The notes under the pieces: generated by a model | Seen by the model: only the letters and a program-made list of their open reading frames with translations | What the model was told of the DNA's origin: nothing | The model's database searches: none | Program-made: the position numbers and the translations under genes | Shown here: piece by piece, positions 29,803 through 39,870 of the stretch | Position numbering within the stretch: position 1 is the first letter of the stretch | How the letters are laid out: each line of letters begins with the position of its first letter | Assembly: GCF_002135375.1 (NCBI RefSeq) | Contig: NZ_NEGH01000001.1 | Span: forward strand, 124,001-188,000 | DNA: 64,000 nt | Direction of reading: 5' to 3' | Source: Acinetobacter sp. ANC 4558 | Lineage (GTDB): Bacteria > Pseudomonadota > Gammaproteobacteria > Pseudomonadales > Moraxellaceae

Positions 29803-30497
29803 GACTTTGGTTCCTCTTTGCTATTCTTTTTTATGGGCGTACCGACATATCGATAAGTTTTCGCCTTAATTGAATATGTAATAAGAGGGATTCCTGTCGC
29901 CTGTTTCGGATTTTGCCCTGCTGTTACGACAAAATCATGTAATGTCACAATACGTGGCAATATTGCTAAGGTACTAATAAAAGAACCAAAAGCATGATAA
30001 TCACCATTCGCTTCTATAGAAATTGGCTGTTCAATAAAAAATTCTTGCTTAATTTCTGGCTCTAATAAAATATTATTAAATTTTAAGCCAGACTTAATAC
30101 CTGTAATATTAATGTCTTCGACCAAGCCTGAAATTTCAGTCTCTTTAGGTAACTGTTCCAATTGTTGATTAAAGTTTTCTTGCATCATGTGTAATTGATT
30201 TTGATACTGTTGCAAATTTCTTAATGTAGATTCTTTTTTTCTAAATTCTTCTAAAAGATTTGCTTCCTGTCCCTTTGCATTGTCTATTTCTTCTATTTTA
30301 GGCTTAATCAGCAACAGATAACCCACAATACACATCATCAAAATGATAAAAACCCAAACGGTGACTTTTATAGTCAACGGCCATCCACCATAATTCTGAC
30401 TATCTAAGGTATTCCACTGCTGAACAAACTTCTCAAAATTGAACTTCTTTTTTTTAACACTCGCCGTATCTTGAGTCACGTTATTATACTTTTCCAT
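29799..30497 (-). CDS. pilO: PilO, pilus alignment protein
   Basis: 232 residues from the ATG at 30497. An ATG six codons upstream is in frame, but the strong GGGGGGTG ribosome site lies between the two. One membrane helix near residues 44-66, a coiled coil (about 70-125) and a ferredoxin-like periplasmic domain. PilO pairs with PilN. Overlaps pilP by four bases. Confidence 0.93.
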   Translation of the reverse strand: MEKYNNVTQDTASVKKKKFNFEKFVQQWNTLDSQNYGGWPLTIKVTVWVFIILMMCIVGYLLLIKPKIEEIDNAKGQEANLLEEFRKKESTLRNLQQYQNQLHMMQENFNQQLEQLPKETEISGLVEDINITGIKSGLKFNNILLEPEIKQEFFIEQPISIEANGDYHAFGSFISTLAILPRIVTLHDFVVTAGQNPKQATGIPLITYSIKAKTYRYVGTPIKKNSKEEPKS

Positions 30498-30543
30498 ACG
30501 TATTGCACCCCCCATGTCGCTAAATTAGCTTCAAATGCAAATC

Positions 30544-31155
30544 TTATTTTTTAGTTTGTGTTATCTCGGTACTTGCTGGTTCAGTCACATTTGCCGTCAC
30601 GACAAAATGACCAAAACCATCTTCCAGTCTCGGCACAATTGAATTTTGTGTAGGTTTATTTTTGTCGTCATTAAAGGCTAAAAATGAATTCATAAAAGCA
30701 TTTCTATACCATGGCGATGCTTCTAAATTTCTCAAAAATTCTGCCACGGTATTTGGACTATCAGCCTTACCCTCAAAAGTGAATAAATTTCCTGTTCGTG
30801 TGAGTTTGGTCAAAAATAAATTTGCAGGAATGACTCGAGTTAATTCATCTACTAGTCGAACCACAACCGGTCTTTGGCTTTGTAAACCTTGAATCAGCTT
30901 CATTCGTTCAATCACTTGATTACGCTGTTCTTGCAAGCCATCTAATGATTTCAATTGCTCATCTAAAGCTTGGTTTGTACTCACAATCAATTGATTCGTT
31001 TGTAATTGATCATCAAGTTGTTGATCAAATAAAAACCACCCTCCACCGACAAGTAATGCGCCTAATAATGCAACACCACTACTAATGGCAATAAATTCTT
31101 TTTTTCGTTTTTGTCTTTGTGCTTCGCGCCAAGGCAGTAAATTAATTTTTGTCAT
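30544..31155 (-). CDS. pilN: PilN, pilus alignment protein
   Basis: 203 residues. The N-terminal INLLPWREAQRQKRKKEF is the cytoplasmic segment that binds PilM, followed by a membrane helix (25-46), coiled coil (50-95) and periplasmic domain. Start overlaps the pilM stop (TAATG). Confidence 0.95.
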   Translation of the reverse strand: MTKINLLPWREAQRQKRKKEFIAISSGVALLGALLVGGGWFLFDQQLDDQLQTNQLIVSTNQALDEQLKSLDGLQEQRNQVIERMKLIQGLQSQRPVVVRLVDELTRVIPANLFLTKLTRTGNLFTFEGKADSPNTVAEFLRNLEASPWYRNAFMNSFLAFNDDKNKPTQNSIVPRLEDGFGHFVVTANVTEPASTEITQTKK

Positions 31156-32213
31156 TAATCAAAACTCCGCAATGCTAAACCACATGCAACCATTAAAGAA
31201 GGTGCATCATTTTTAATTTTTTTGAGATCGAGATGCAAAGCAAAATTCATCTGAGAAAATGGATTAGCCTGCGTCACTTTATAATTTAATTTCTGTTGAA
31301 GTAATTGTGCAAGCCCTTGAATATTTGAGCTTCCTCCTGCAAGTAAAATATGATCAATATCATTATATTGTGATGAAGAGAAGAAAAATTGTAATGAGCG
31401 AGCAGCTTGCTGAACAATCGCATCTAAAAAAGGTTCTAAAATTTCTATTTCATAATCATCTGGGAGCGAATGCTCTCGTTTTGAACGTCCTGCATCTTCA
31501 AAAGATAAACCATAATATTTTTGAATTTCAAGAGTTAACTGCTTTCCTCCAAAAACCTGTTCACGGTTATAAATAATTTTATGATCTCGTAATACCGATA
31601 ATGTCGTCATGGTATGACCGATATCTAATATTGCAATTGTCTTGGCACTGGATGGTAAATTTTCTGCAAATATCTTTAATGTATTCTCAATTGCAAAATT
31701 TTCTACATCTGCAATTTTAGCTGTCAATCCCCCAAGCTCTACAGATTCACTGCGAATTTCAACATTTTCAATGCGAGTCACAACCAATAAAACATTGACG
31801 CGATTTGGTGACATTAAACGATCTGTTAAAACTTCAAAATCAAGACTCACATCATCTAATGGAAATGGAATATATTGCTCCGCATCCATTCGAATTTGAA
31901 CTTCTCTTTCATCATCTTGTAAATCTGCGTCCATCTCAATAATTTTGGTAATCACCAGTGAGGTGGGTATCGCTACGGCAGCTTGTGCAGATTTAAAATG
32001 CGTTATTTCTATCGCTCTGGCAATTGCATCACCAACAGCTTCTGAATTTAGAATATTTTTTTCAATCACACTCCCTTCTTGCAAAGGAATAAGCGCATAG
32101 TTTTCAACCCAATATTGATTATTTTTTACAGAAAGCTCTAATAACTTAACAGAAGTAGAACTAATATCTACACCCACCACCCCATTTTTCACTCTATGAT
32201 ATAATATCGACAC
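31155..32213 (-). CDS. pilM: PilM, actin-like pilus assembly protein
   Basis: 352 residues, starting with GTG at 32213 (site AGGAA nine bases before). FtsA/actin-like ATP-binding protein of the inner-membrane platform: GVDISSTSVKLLEL (phosphate 1), AILDIGHTMTTLSVL (phosphate 2) and ILLAGGSSNIQGLAQLL (adenosine). First gene of pilMNOPQ-aroKB-SPOR, divergent from ponA. Confidence 0.95.
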   Translation of the reverse strand: MSILYHRVKNGVVGVDISSTSVKLLELSVKNNQYWVENYALIPLQEGSVIEKNILNSEAVGDAIARAIEITHFKSAQAAVAIPTSLVITKIIEMDADLQDDEREVQIRMDAEQYIPFPLDDVSLDFEVLTDRLMSPNRVNVLLVVTRIENVEIRSESVELGGLTAKIADVENFAIENTLKIFAENLPSSAKTIAILDIGHTMTTLSVLRDHKIIYNREQVFGGKQLTLEIQKYYGLSFEDAGRSKREHSLPDDYEIEILEPFLDAIVQQAARSLQFFFSSSQYNDIDHILLAGGSSNIQGLAQLLQQKLNYKVTQANPFSQMNFALHLDLKKIKNDAPSLMVACGLALRSFD

Positions 32214-32373
32214 AATTGTAGTTCCTATTTTTTTTATTTCGAAAATAACTTGCTCTTTGAATTTTTGTTTATATTTTTCACTGATTAAATAAAGTTATTT
32301 AACAATCAGTCTCTGTACAAGATATACTGATAACAATTAGTCTGCCATCAGTCCTTATTAAAACTCACTTGTT

Positions 32374-34893
32374 ATGAAAAAGCCATCTAGTTCAGGTCGT
32401 GTTCATCCCTTTTTTTTAATCATAATTATTACATTAGTCTCAGTTCCTATGGGCTTTTATGGCATGTATCTCTATATTGCCCCTTCTCTTCCAGAAATGT
32501 CGTTACTTAAAAAAGCACCATTACTTAAACCCTTACAAGTCTATAGTGCAGATAATGAATTAATTGCAGAATATGGTGGAAAGTTATCCATCCCTGTAGA
32601 GTACAACCAAATTCCTAAACCTTTTATTTCCGCATTTTTGGCAGCAGAAGATTCTTCTTTTTTTGAGCATAGTGGCATTAGTTTTAAAAGTCTTGGACGT
32701 GCGATAAGTGAAGCTGTAACAGGATCAAATGTACAAACTGGTGGTTCAACCATTACCATGCAGGTCGCTAAAAATTACTATTTAAGCCCTGAAAGAACCT
32801 TAAAACGTAAACTTACCGAAGTATTTTTAGCACGTAAAATTGAACAGAATTTATCTAAAGAAGAAATTTTAACCTTGTACGTCAATAAAATTTTCTTAGG
32901 TAAAAATGCTTATGGTATTGCTGCTGCTGCTAAAGTCTATTATGACAAAAGCCTCAGTGAACTCACTATTGCTCAAATGGCAATGATTTCAGGTCTTCCT
33001 AAAGCACCATCAAAATACAATCCAGTCGTAAATCCTGAGCGTGCTTTAGAGCGTCGAAACTGGATTCTCGGACGAATGCTACAGTTAGGCTATATCAATC
33101 AAAATGAGTACAACACTGCCATTGCTGAACCCGTTAATTTAAATATGCCAGATCGGAGTATCACCAATAAATTCCCCTATGTGGGTGAATTGGTTCGTGC
33201 TGAATTAGTCAAAAACTTCGGAGAACTCGCTGTAGACTCTGGTTATAAAGTCTATACGACAATTGATAGTAAACGACAAGAATATGCTGAAGAGTCCCTT
33301 CAAGCTGGCTTAGAAGACTATGATCGTCGACATGGTTGGCGTGGTGCTGAAGCACATAATAAACCCCTAAATAAGTTTAATGCCTATGCAAACACCTTTC
33401 CTGCTCAAGTAATCAAAGTAAGCAGTCGAAGCTTTGAAGCCTTAATGCAAAATGGCCAAACCGTTACAGTTAACTGGTCTGGTATGTCTTGGGCGAGACC
33501 TTATTACAATGCAAATAGTGTTGGCGGGGCACCGAATAGTGCCTCTCAAATTGTAAAAATCAATGATATTGTTCGTCTAAGACCTAATGAAGGCAAGACT
33601 GAATGGTCATTAGTTCAAATTCCAGCTGTCCAAGGTCAAATTATTGCACTCGACCCTAACAACGGTGCAATTGAAGCAATTGCGGGTGGATATAATTTTT
33701 CACAATCAACATTTAACCGTGCTGTACAAGGTTGGAGACAACCTGGTTCAATTATTAAACCATTTATTTATGCTGCGTCATTAGAACGTGGCATGACGCC
33801 CTATACAATGGTTGATGATAGTCCAATTCGGATTGGACGATGGTCTCCTAAAAACTCTGATGGTCGTTACTTGGGAATGATTCCATTACGTCGAGCATTA
33901 TATTTATCTCGTAATACGGTTTCGGTACGCTTACTTCAAAGTGTTGGAATTGCAAGCGCTAAACAACTTTTAATGGATTTTGGACTACAAGAAAATCAAA
34001 TTCCCAATAACTACACCATTGCTTTAGGAACACCTCAAGTACTCCCTGTGCAAATGGCAACAGGTTATGCTGCATTTGCAAATGGTGGTTACCGAGTGCA
34101 ACCTTATTTTATTAATAAAATTGAAGATGCATATGGCAAAGTAATTTATCAAGCTGATCCAGAATATGCTTGTATTTCATGTATTACACAACAAGATCAA
34201 GACTCAATTTCAGCACCCGTCATTACACCTGATGATGAGGTGATTGAAACCATAATGGAAACTCAGCCACCGTCTGTCATTGCACAAAAAGAATTACAAA
34301 ATAACAGTCAATATAAACAAGCACAGCGTATCTTAAAATCTAGTTCAGCATACGATATGTCAAATATTTTAAGAGATGTAATTCAACATGGTACAGGTCG
34401 TGCTGCATTAAGAATTGGGCGTAATGACCTTGGTGGAAAAACGGGGACAACCAATGATGCAAAAGATGCTTGGTTTGCAGGCTTTAATGGAAAACTTGTC
34501 TCTGTTGCGTGGGTCGGCTTCGATAGACCAACGACTTTAGGTCGTCGCGAATATGGTGGTGTAGCTGCGCTTCCAATTTGGACAAATTTTATGGCAAAAG
34601 CACTGCAAGGTACACCTGAATCTTGGGTTTCATTGGATCAAAAGGCAAAAGATCCACATCGTTCAACGTCTGCTGATACCAATGATGAACCACTTGTTCT
34701 AGATCGTTCATCACCACCATTGGCTCGCCCACTTTATCGACCTGCACCTGTTGTTAAGCCACCATCAAATAATGACTTTGATGATCTACCTGAAACACCA
34801 GCAGTAAATAACAAACCTGTATCCACACCAAATGAGCAGACGCCAAAGCCTCATCGTGATTCACTCCAAGATCTGATTGAACAAATTCAATAG
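32374..34893 (+). CDS. ponA: Penicillin-binding protein 1A
   Basis: 839 residues, bifunctional class A PBP. A membrane anchor (about 10-34), glycosyltransferase domain (EDSSFFEHSGI near 90, GGSTITMQVAKN near 125) and transpeptidase with SIIK (about 459), SRN (about 512) and KTGTT (about 688). The OB-type insertion between the domains (about 310-430) is typical of PBP1a. The Pro/Asn-rich tail (about 765-830) is disordered. It polymerises and cross-links peptidoglycan in the periplasm. The start lacks a strong ribosome site. Divergent from pilM, the usual context. Confidence 0.97.
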   Translation: MKKPSSSGRVHPFFLIIIITLVSVPMGFYGMYLYIAPSLPEMSLLKKAPLLKPLQVYSADNELIAEYGGKLSIPVEYNQIPKPFISAFLAAEDSSFFEHSGISFKSLGRAISEAVTGSNVQTGGSTITMQVAKNYYLSPERTLKRKLTEVFLARKIEQNLSKEEILTLYVNKIFLGKNAYGIAAAAKVYYDKSLSELTIAQMAMISGLPKAPSKYNPVVNPERALERRNWILGRMLQLGYINQNEYNTAIAEPVNLNMPDRSITNKFPYVGELVRAELVKNFGELAVDSGYKVYTTIDSKRQEYAEESLQAGLEDYDRRHGWRGAEAHNKPLNKFNAYANTFPAQVIKVSSRSFEALMQNGQTVTVNWSGMSWARPYYNANSVGGAPNSASQIVKINDIVRLRPNEGKTEWSLVQIPAVQGQIIALDPNNGAIEAIAGGYNFSQSTFNRAVQGWRQPGSIIKPFIYAASLERGMTPYTMVDDSPIRIGRWSPKNSDGRYLGMIPLRRALYLSRNTVSVRLLQSVGIASAKQLLMDFGLQENQIPNNYTIALGTPQVLPVQMATGYAAFANGGYRVQPYFINKIEDAYGKVIYQADPEYACISCITQQDQDSISAPVITPDDEVIETIMETQPPSVIAQKELQNNSQYKQAQRILKSSSAYDMSNILRDVIQHGTGRAALRIGRNDLGGKTGTTNDAKDAWFAGFNGKLVSVAWVGFDRPTTLGRREYGGVAALPIWTNFMAKALQGTPESWVSLDQKAKDPHRSTSADTNDEPLVLDRSSPPLARPLYRPAPVVKPPSNNDFDDLPETPAVNNKPVSTPNEQTPKPHRDSLQDLIEQIQ

Positions 34894-34911
34894 ATATTGA
34901 ATGATGTTTTT

Positions 34912-34950
34912 CAAATAAAAAAACTCTCAATAATGAGGGTTTTTTATTTG
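34912..34950. terminator. Bidirectional terminator between ponA and rlmA
   Basis: Long inverted repeat CAAATAAAAAAACTCTCA / TGAGGGTTTTTTATTTG with a four-base loop and one G-T pair, between two convergent genes. Confidence 0.88.
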
Positions 34951-34959
34951 AAATAGACT

Positions 34960-35763
34960 TTATTTTTTTTGAAATAAATAAATTTGATATTGTGCCGCCA
35001 CATCAAATTTAGCTCGTTCTTCTAACGCTAAACGGCGCTCAGGTTTCGCTTTATATGCATAAGGCGTCATCGCAATTAAATGCTTTAAATCATCTTGATT
35101 CAGACTTAAATTTGCATCTATCACATATTCTTTAATCAAATCAAATGTATCAACCAACTGCTCTAGAAACTTAGCGGGATCATGTGGCTTAACTTCCTCA
35201 AATAATGCCTCTCGCATTGCATATAAATGCTCTTTTGCTGGTGTTACTACCATCAAATACCCCTGAGATTTTAATATGCGTAAAATCTCATTTTTAGGAA
35301 TTGGACTGAATAAACTGGTACACATATCAATTGAATGGTCTGTCACAGGTAAGATTGCACCCGTACCAACCACCCAGGTTACGTTCGAATTTAATTTAGC
35401 CGCAACTTGTACTGCATTTTTTGCAATATCGACACCAACACATTGCAAAACTTCTGCTTGCATCGCATTGGTGTAATACCCCTCACCACACCCAATATCC
35501 AATAAGTTTTCGATTCGTAAATCGCGAATAAGTTGAACAACCGCCTGTTGTAGTGGTGCGTAATGTCCTGCATGTAAAAATGCACGTCGTGCTTGTACAG
35601 ATTCAGGTGTATCACCTGGCGTCTTACTGTGTTTATGTTGCACTACATGCAAATTAACATAACCTTGTTTAGCAACATCATAACTATGGTTATTTTCACA
35701 GCGCCATGTTCTTTCATTCAACACTAATGGTTTATGGCATACAGGACACATCAGCAGATTCAT
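34960..35763 (-). CDS. rlmA: 23S rRNA (guanine-N1) methyltransferase RlmA-like
   Basis: 267 residues. N-terminal zinc finger C6, C9, C22, H26 (CPVCHKP, RCENNHSYD) followed by a SAM-binding Rossmann domain with LLDIGCGEGYY. The stretch CENNHSYDVAKQGYVNL and GDTPESVQARRAFLHAGHY is the RlmA signature. It methylates G745 (E. coli numbering) of 23S rRNA in that family; the exact base here is inferred. Lies after mraY, separated by a terminator. Confidence 0.9.
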   Translation of the reverse strand: MNLLMCPVCHKPLVLNERTWRCENNHSYDVAKQGYVNLHVVQHKHSKTPGDTPESVQARRAFLHAGHYAPLQQAVVQLIRDLRIENLLDIGCGEGYYTNAMQAEVLQCVGVDIAKNAVQVAAKLNSNVTWVVGTGAILPVTDHSIDMCTSLFSPIPKNEILRILKSQGYLMVVTPAKEHLYAMREALFEEVKPHDPAKFLEQLVDTFDLIKEYVIDANLSLNQDDLKHLIAMTPYAYKAKPERRLALEERAKFDVAAQYQIYLFQKK

Positions 35764-35786
35764 TTCTTCTCCAAAATTTTAGCCAT

Positions 35787-35815
35787 AAAAAAAAGCCGAC
35801 AAATGCCGACTTTTT
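35787..35815 (-). terminator. Terminator after mraY (works on minus strand only)
   Basis: The DNA shows two direct GCCGAC copies. In the minus-strand RNA, GUCGGC pairs with the second GUCGGC through two G-U wobbles, flanked by AAAAA and UUUUUUUU. So it is a valid terminator for mraY despite looking like a direct repeat. Confidence 0.75.
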
Positions 35816-35828
35816 AAATTCAATTTGC

Positions 35829-36947
35829 TTAGCGTAATTTTAAGGTCATTAGCCCTAAAACTACCAGTATAATTGTAATAATCCAGAAACGAATAACTAC
35901 TTGTGTTTCCCGCCAGCCTTTTTTCTCATAATGATGATGCAAAGGTGCCATCAGGAATACACGTTTATTACGCATACGCAGTGAACCGATTTGTAAAAAT
36001 ACAGAAATTGCTTCCACCAAAAATACACCTGCCATAATGGCAAAAACAATTTCTTGGCGAACCATTACCGCAATAGTACCCAGCATTGCACCTAATGAAA
36101 GTGCGCCAACATCACCCATAAATACTTGTGCAGGATGTGCGTTGTACCATAAAAAAGCCAAACCAGCGCCAACCATTGCAGCACAAATCACCACCAGCTC
36201 AGATGAATATTTCACATAAGGAATATGCAAATAATCTGCAAAACGAAGATCACCAGCCAAATATGCAAAAACCCCTAAACCAGCTGCAACCAGTACAATT
36301 GGCATAATTGCCAAACCATCTAATCCATCTGTTAAATTGACGGCATTAGATGCACCATTAATCACAAAATAAGTAAAAATTAAAAAACCAATCCCTAATG
36401 GAATTTTTGATAATGGAATACTTAAATCTTTAAAAAATGGAATTAAAACATCCAACATATTTGCTGTATAGATTGGATTATCTTGGTGTTGGGCAATTAA
36501 ATATAAAGCAATACCTGCACCTAATGAACCCACTGATGTCCAAAAGAATTTTTTTCTTGCCGGTAAACCAGCATTATCTTTATAACGGATTTTAATCCAA
36601 TCATCAGCCCAACCGACAGCCCCGAAAATCACCATCACACCCAATACAATCCAAACATATGGGTTAGATAAATCTGCCCATAGCAAAGTAGATATTGCAA
36701 TGGACAATAAAATTAATACCCCACCCATGGTTGGCGTACCCATTTTCTTCGCATGATTTTCAGGTGCATATGAACTCACTGCTTGACCATACTTCAATGC
36801 TTGAAGTTTGCGAATCATGACAGGGCCAAGAACCAAGCCGATGGTCAAGGCTGTCAAGACACTCAGTAAAGAGCGTAGTGTTAAATAACGTACAACTTGA
36901 AATGAACTATGATAGCCCGCAAGCTGTTCAAATAACCATAACAGCAT
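35829..36947 (-). CDS. mraY: Phospho-MurNAc-pentapeptide transferase
   Basis: 372 residues, ten membrane helices. Transfers phospho-MurNAc-pentapeptide to undecaprenyl phosphate, making lipid I. Catalytic motifs [17 protein letters not shown] and the HHHYEKKGW loop are present. It abuts murF and is the last gene of the operon. Confidence 0.98.
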   Translation of the reverse strand: MLLWLFEQLAGYHSSFQVVRYLTLRSLLSVLTALTIGLVLGPVMIRKLQALKYGQAVSSYAPENHAKKMGTPTMGGVLILLSIAISTLLWADLSNPYVWIVLGVMVIFGAVGWADDWIKIRYKDNAGLPARKKFFWTSVGSLGAGIALYLIAQHQDNPIYTANMLDVLIPFFKDLSIPLSKIPLGIGFLIFTYFVINGASNAVNLTDGLDGLAIMPIVLVAAGLGVFAYLAGDLRFADYLHIPYVKYSSELVVICAAMVGAGLAFLWYNAHPAQVFMGDVGALSLGAMLGTIAVMVRQEIVFAIMAGVFLVEAISVFLQIGSLRMRNKRVFLMAPLHHHYEKKGWRETQVVIRFWIITIILVVLGLMTLKLR

Positions 36948-38357
36948 TTATATATTCTCCATCAAGTCAGCCAGCAGAGTTTCCATATGGGTATAACGCG
37001 AACCTTTAAATAAGAAGCTCATGGACTGAGGCTGATGTGTTTTAACTAAATCTAATAACAATGGTAAAGCTTGTTCTTGTGTCAGAAAAGCCTGCATTTT
37101 TTTACCATATTGCGTACTTCTTGCACCCTCTTGTGCAGCGGGTGCAAACTCACCCACCACAACAACAAAGTTTAAACCTTTGATTGAAACTAAATCTCGC
37201 CCCAGCATATAGTGTTGCTGCGCAGCACTATTTCCGAGTTCTCCTATATCTCCCATGACAAATACGCGAATCCCATCTTGTTGTGCAAGAACTTCTGCTG
37301 CTGCGCGCATGGACGTTGGATTTGCATTATATGTATCATCGATAAATAAATGATTTTTATGATGAATAAAGTCTAAGCGACCTTTTGCATTTTTCGCATT
37401 TTCTAGCCCAATCACAATATCATCTAACCCAATGTCCAATGCTAAAGCAAAAGTAGCTGCTGCTAACGCATTTTGTACATTATGCTCGCCTGCAAACGGT
37501 AAATTAATCTGTCTATTACCGAGAGGGGTATTTAAGCAAAAAATAACAGACTGAGGTTTCAGCTGTACTTCAGTTGCATAAATATCACCACCCTCACCAA
37601 AACTAGCTACTTTTTCTGTTTTTACTGCCTGACGAATTTCATCACTAAAATCATCATGTGCTGGAATAATCGATGTTCCATGAACGTCCACATGGGCATA
37701 AATTTCAGATTTAGCGCGACAAATACCTTCACGACCACCAAATTCACCTAAATGGGCAGTCCCTATATTTAAAATTCCTGCAACATATGGCTGAACGAGA
37801 TGAGAGGTGTAATCAATTTCACCTTGATGATTTGCCCCTAGCTCCATCACTGCATATTGATGTTCTGCACGTAATTCTAATAACATCATGGGTACACCCA
37901 AATCATTATTTAAATTCCCTCGTGTAATGAGAGTTGGTGCAAGACGCGATAAAATACTTCCGAGCATTTCTTTCGTTGTTGTTTTACCACTACTTCCCGT
38001 CAATGCAATCACTTTTAATTGTGCATTTTTTTGACGTCGATATGCCCCCAAATCACCTAAGGCTAAGCGCGTATCTGCAACCACCAATTGATAAATGTCT
38101 GCATCTACAGGTTGGCTGACAATTGCAATTTCACAACCATTTTCTGCAACTTGTGTAATAAATTGATGAGCATCAAATTTTTCACCCTTTAGCGCAAGAA
38201 AAACGTCCCCTTTTTCTGCATGACGAGAATCTGTTAAAATTCGTTTAACACTCACATGTGGTACTCGTCCATGATACCAATGCCCTTGTGTTGCTTCTTG
38301 TAGTTGCTCAATCGTCCACGGCTCTAAAGGAGTGGTACTGGTTGTTGATGTATGCAT
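36948..38357 (-). CDS. murF: UDP-MurNAc-tripeptide--D-Ala-D-Ala ligase
   Basis: 469 residues. Cytosolic Mur ligase adding D-Ala-D-Ala. ATP-binding LTGSSGKTTTKEML at about 105-118, central VMELGANHQGEIDY and FIDDTYNANPTSM. The stop directly adjoins the mraY start, indicating coupled translation. Confidence 0.97.
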   Translation of the reverse strand: MHTSTTSTTPLEPWTIEQLQEATQGHWYHGRVPHVSVKRILTDSRHAEKGDVFLALKGEKFDAHQFITQVAENGCEIAIVSQPVDADIYQLVVADTRLALGDLGAYRRQKNAQLKVIALTGSSGKTTTKEMLGSILSRLAPTLITRGNLNNDLGVPMMLLELRAEHQYAVMELGANHQGEIDYTSHLVQPYVAGILNIGTAHLGEFGGREGICRAKSEIYAHVDVHGTSIIPAHDDFSDEIRQAVKTEKVASFGEGGDIYATEVQLKPQSVIFCLNTPLGNRQINLPFAGEHNVQNALAAATFALALDIGLDDIVIGLENAKNAKGRLDFIHHKNHLFIDDTYNANPTSMRAAAEVLAQQDGIRVFVMGDIGELGNSAAQQHYMLGRDLVSIKGLNFVVVVGEFAPAAQEGARSTQYGKKMQAFLTQEQALPLLLDLVKTHQPQSMSFLFKGSRYTHMETLLADLMENI

Positions 38358-38366
38358 AAATCTTCC

Positions 38367-39863
38367 CTATTGCGCTGGATATGCTGCTTTTACATGCGCA
38401 TGTTGATTATTTATTGCAGACTCAACCTCCACAACATCATCAAACCAATGTCTCACACCATCAATTTCTTGATAGTTTTCATGACCTTTTCCTGCAATAA
38501 CCACAATATCGCCATCTTGAGCATTCTTCACAGCAAATTTAATGGCCTCTCGGCGATCATGAATTTCATGAATGCGATGCTGGTTAAAATCTATTCCTGC
38601 TTTCATATCTGTAAAAATCTGGATTGGATCTTCTGTCCGAGGATTATCTGAGGTTATCAAAGCAACATCTGCATAGCCCAAAGCAGCCTGTGTCATTAAA
38701 GGGCGTTTCCCCCGATCACGATCACCACCACAGCCAAAAACAGCCCATAAATTTTTTGATACGTGACGTTTTAATGTTTGTAAAACTTGAATTAATGCAT
38801 CTGGCGTATGGGCATAATCCACCACAAATAAACGTTCACCATCGCTAATCACCTGCATTCGACCTGGTGCACCTTGTAGCTGAGGGACAATATGAATTAA
38901 ATTGACTAATTCCAGACCTGTACATGATGCAGCAATTAAACTTGCAACTAAATTTTCAATATTAAAGTGCCCTAATAATGGGCTCTGAATTTCAAGTTCA
39001 CCGTGAGCGGTAATTAATTTAAAATGTGCACCTTTTAAACTATATTGAATCTCTTTGACTTGATAATCAGCCATTTGAGATGCTGAATACGTTAATATTT
39101 TAGGTTTCGCAGGATTTGATTCTGCTGCCGCAAGCATCAGCGCAGCATATTCATCATCAAGATTGATAATGGCAAATTTCAAAGAAGGGAATTTGAATAA
39201 TAAGGCCTTCGCTTTCGCATAAGCCTCCAATGTCCCATGATAATCTAAGTGATCACGACTTAAATTGCTATATACCGCTATTTCAATATCACAACCATTT
39301 AATCGACCTTGCTCAAGACCGTGTGAGCTGGCTTCAATGGCGGCAAACTTAGCACCAGCCAAAGCATATTCATGTAAGGCAGATTGTAAATGTAATGCAT
39401 CTAAAGTGGTGTGAGATGATGCTTCTAAGTTTGGTAAAATACCGTTACCCGTTGTTCCCATCACCGCACATGGTTGATCTTGTAACATCAATAATTCAGC
39501 GATTAAGCGCGAAATTGTGGTCTTTCCATTGGTTCCTGTTACTGCAATCGTTCGAACTGCTGTAACGGGTTGAGTATGTTCTAAATAATGCTTTTGCCAT
39601 GCACCCATATTTTGACGAACTTGAGATACAACACAGCTATTTGATAAAGCCAAATCAGTTTCACTAATCACACCAATCGCACCATGGTGAAGTGCGGATT
39701 GTGCAAATTGAATCGTTTTTTCAGGCTGTGATAAAGAATTGAGTGCAATAAATATTTGCCCAGCGACCACCTTTCGGCTATCTAAATTAAACCCCTGAAA
39801 AGGCTGCTTCATCCAATCTGCCGGATTTTCAATCGAATAAATTTCTTGAAATGAGATAGACAT
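38367..39863 (-). CDS. murE: UDP-MurNAc-tripeptide synthetase (meso-DAP adding)
   Basis: 498 residues. ATP loop VTGTNGKTTISRL near 107-119; the DNPR motif (SDNPRTEDP, about residue 408) marks the meso-diaminopimelate-specific enzyme. Ends nine bases before murF. Adds the third residue of the peptidoglycan stem peptide. Confidence 0.97.
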   Translation of the reverse strand: MSISFQEIYSIENPADWMKQPFQGFNLDSRKVVAGQIFIALNSLSQPEKTIQFAQSALHHGAIGVISETDLALSNSCVVSQVRQNMGAWQKHYLEHTQPVTAVRTIAVTGTNGKTTISRLIAELLMLQDQPCAVMGTTGNGILPNLEASSHTTLDALHLQSALHEYALAGAKFAAIEASSHGLEQGRLNGCDIEIAVYSNLSRDHLDYHGTLEAYAKAKALLFKFPSLKFAIINLDDEYAALMLAAAESNPAKPKILTYSASQMADYQVKEIQYSLKGAHFKLITAHGELEIQSPLLGHFNIENLVASLIAASCTGLELVNLIHIVPQLQGAPGRMQVISDGERLFVVDYAHTPDALIQVLQTLKRHVSKNLWAVFGCGGDRDRGKRPLMTQAALGYADVALITSDNPRTEDPIQIFTDMKAGIDFNQHRIHEIHDRREAIKFAVKNAQDGDIVVIAGKGHENYQEIDGVRHWFDDVVEVESAINNQHAHVKAAYPAQ

Positions 39864-39870
39864 GTATCAC

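Noticed and set aside
35795..35810. Direct repeat GCCGAC as a binding site
   Set aside because: In the minus-strand RNA the two copies pair through G-U wobbles and are followed by U8, so it is the mraY terminator.
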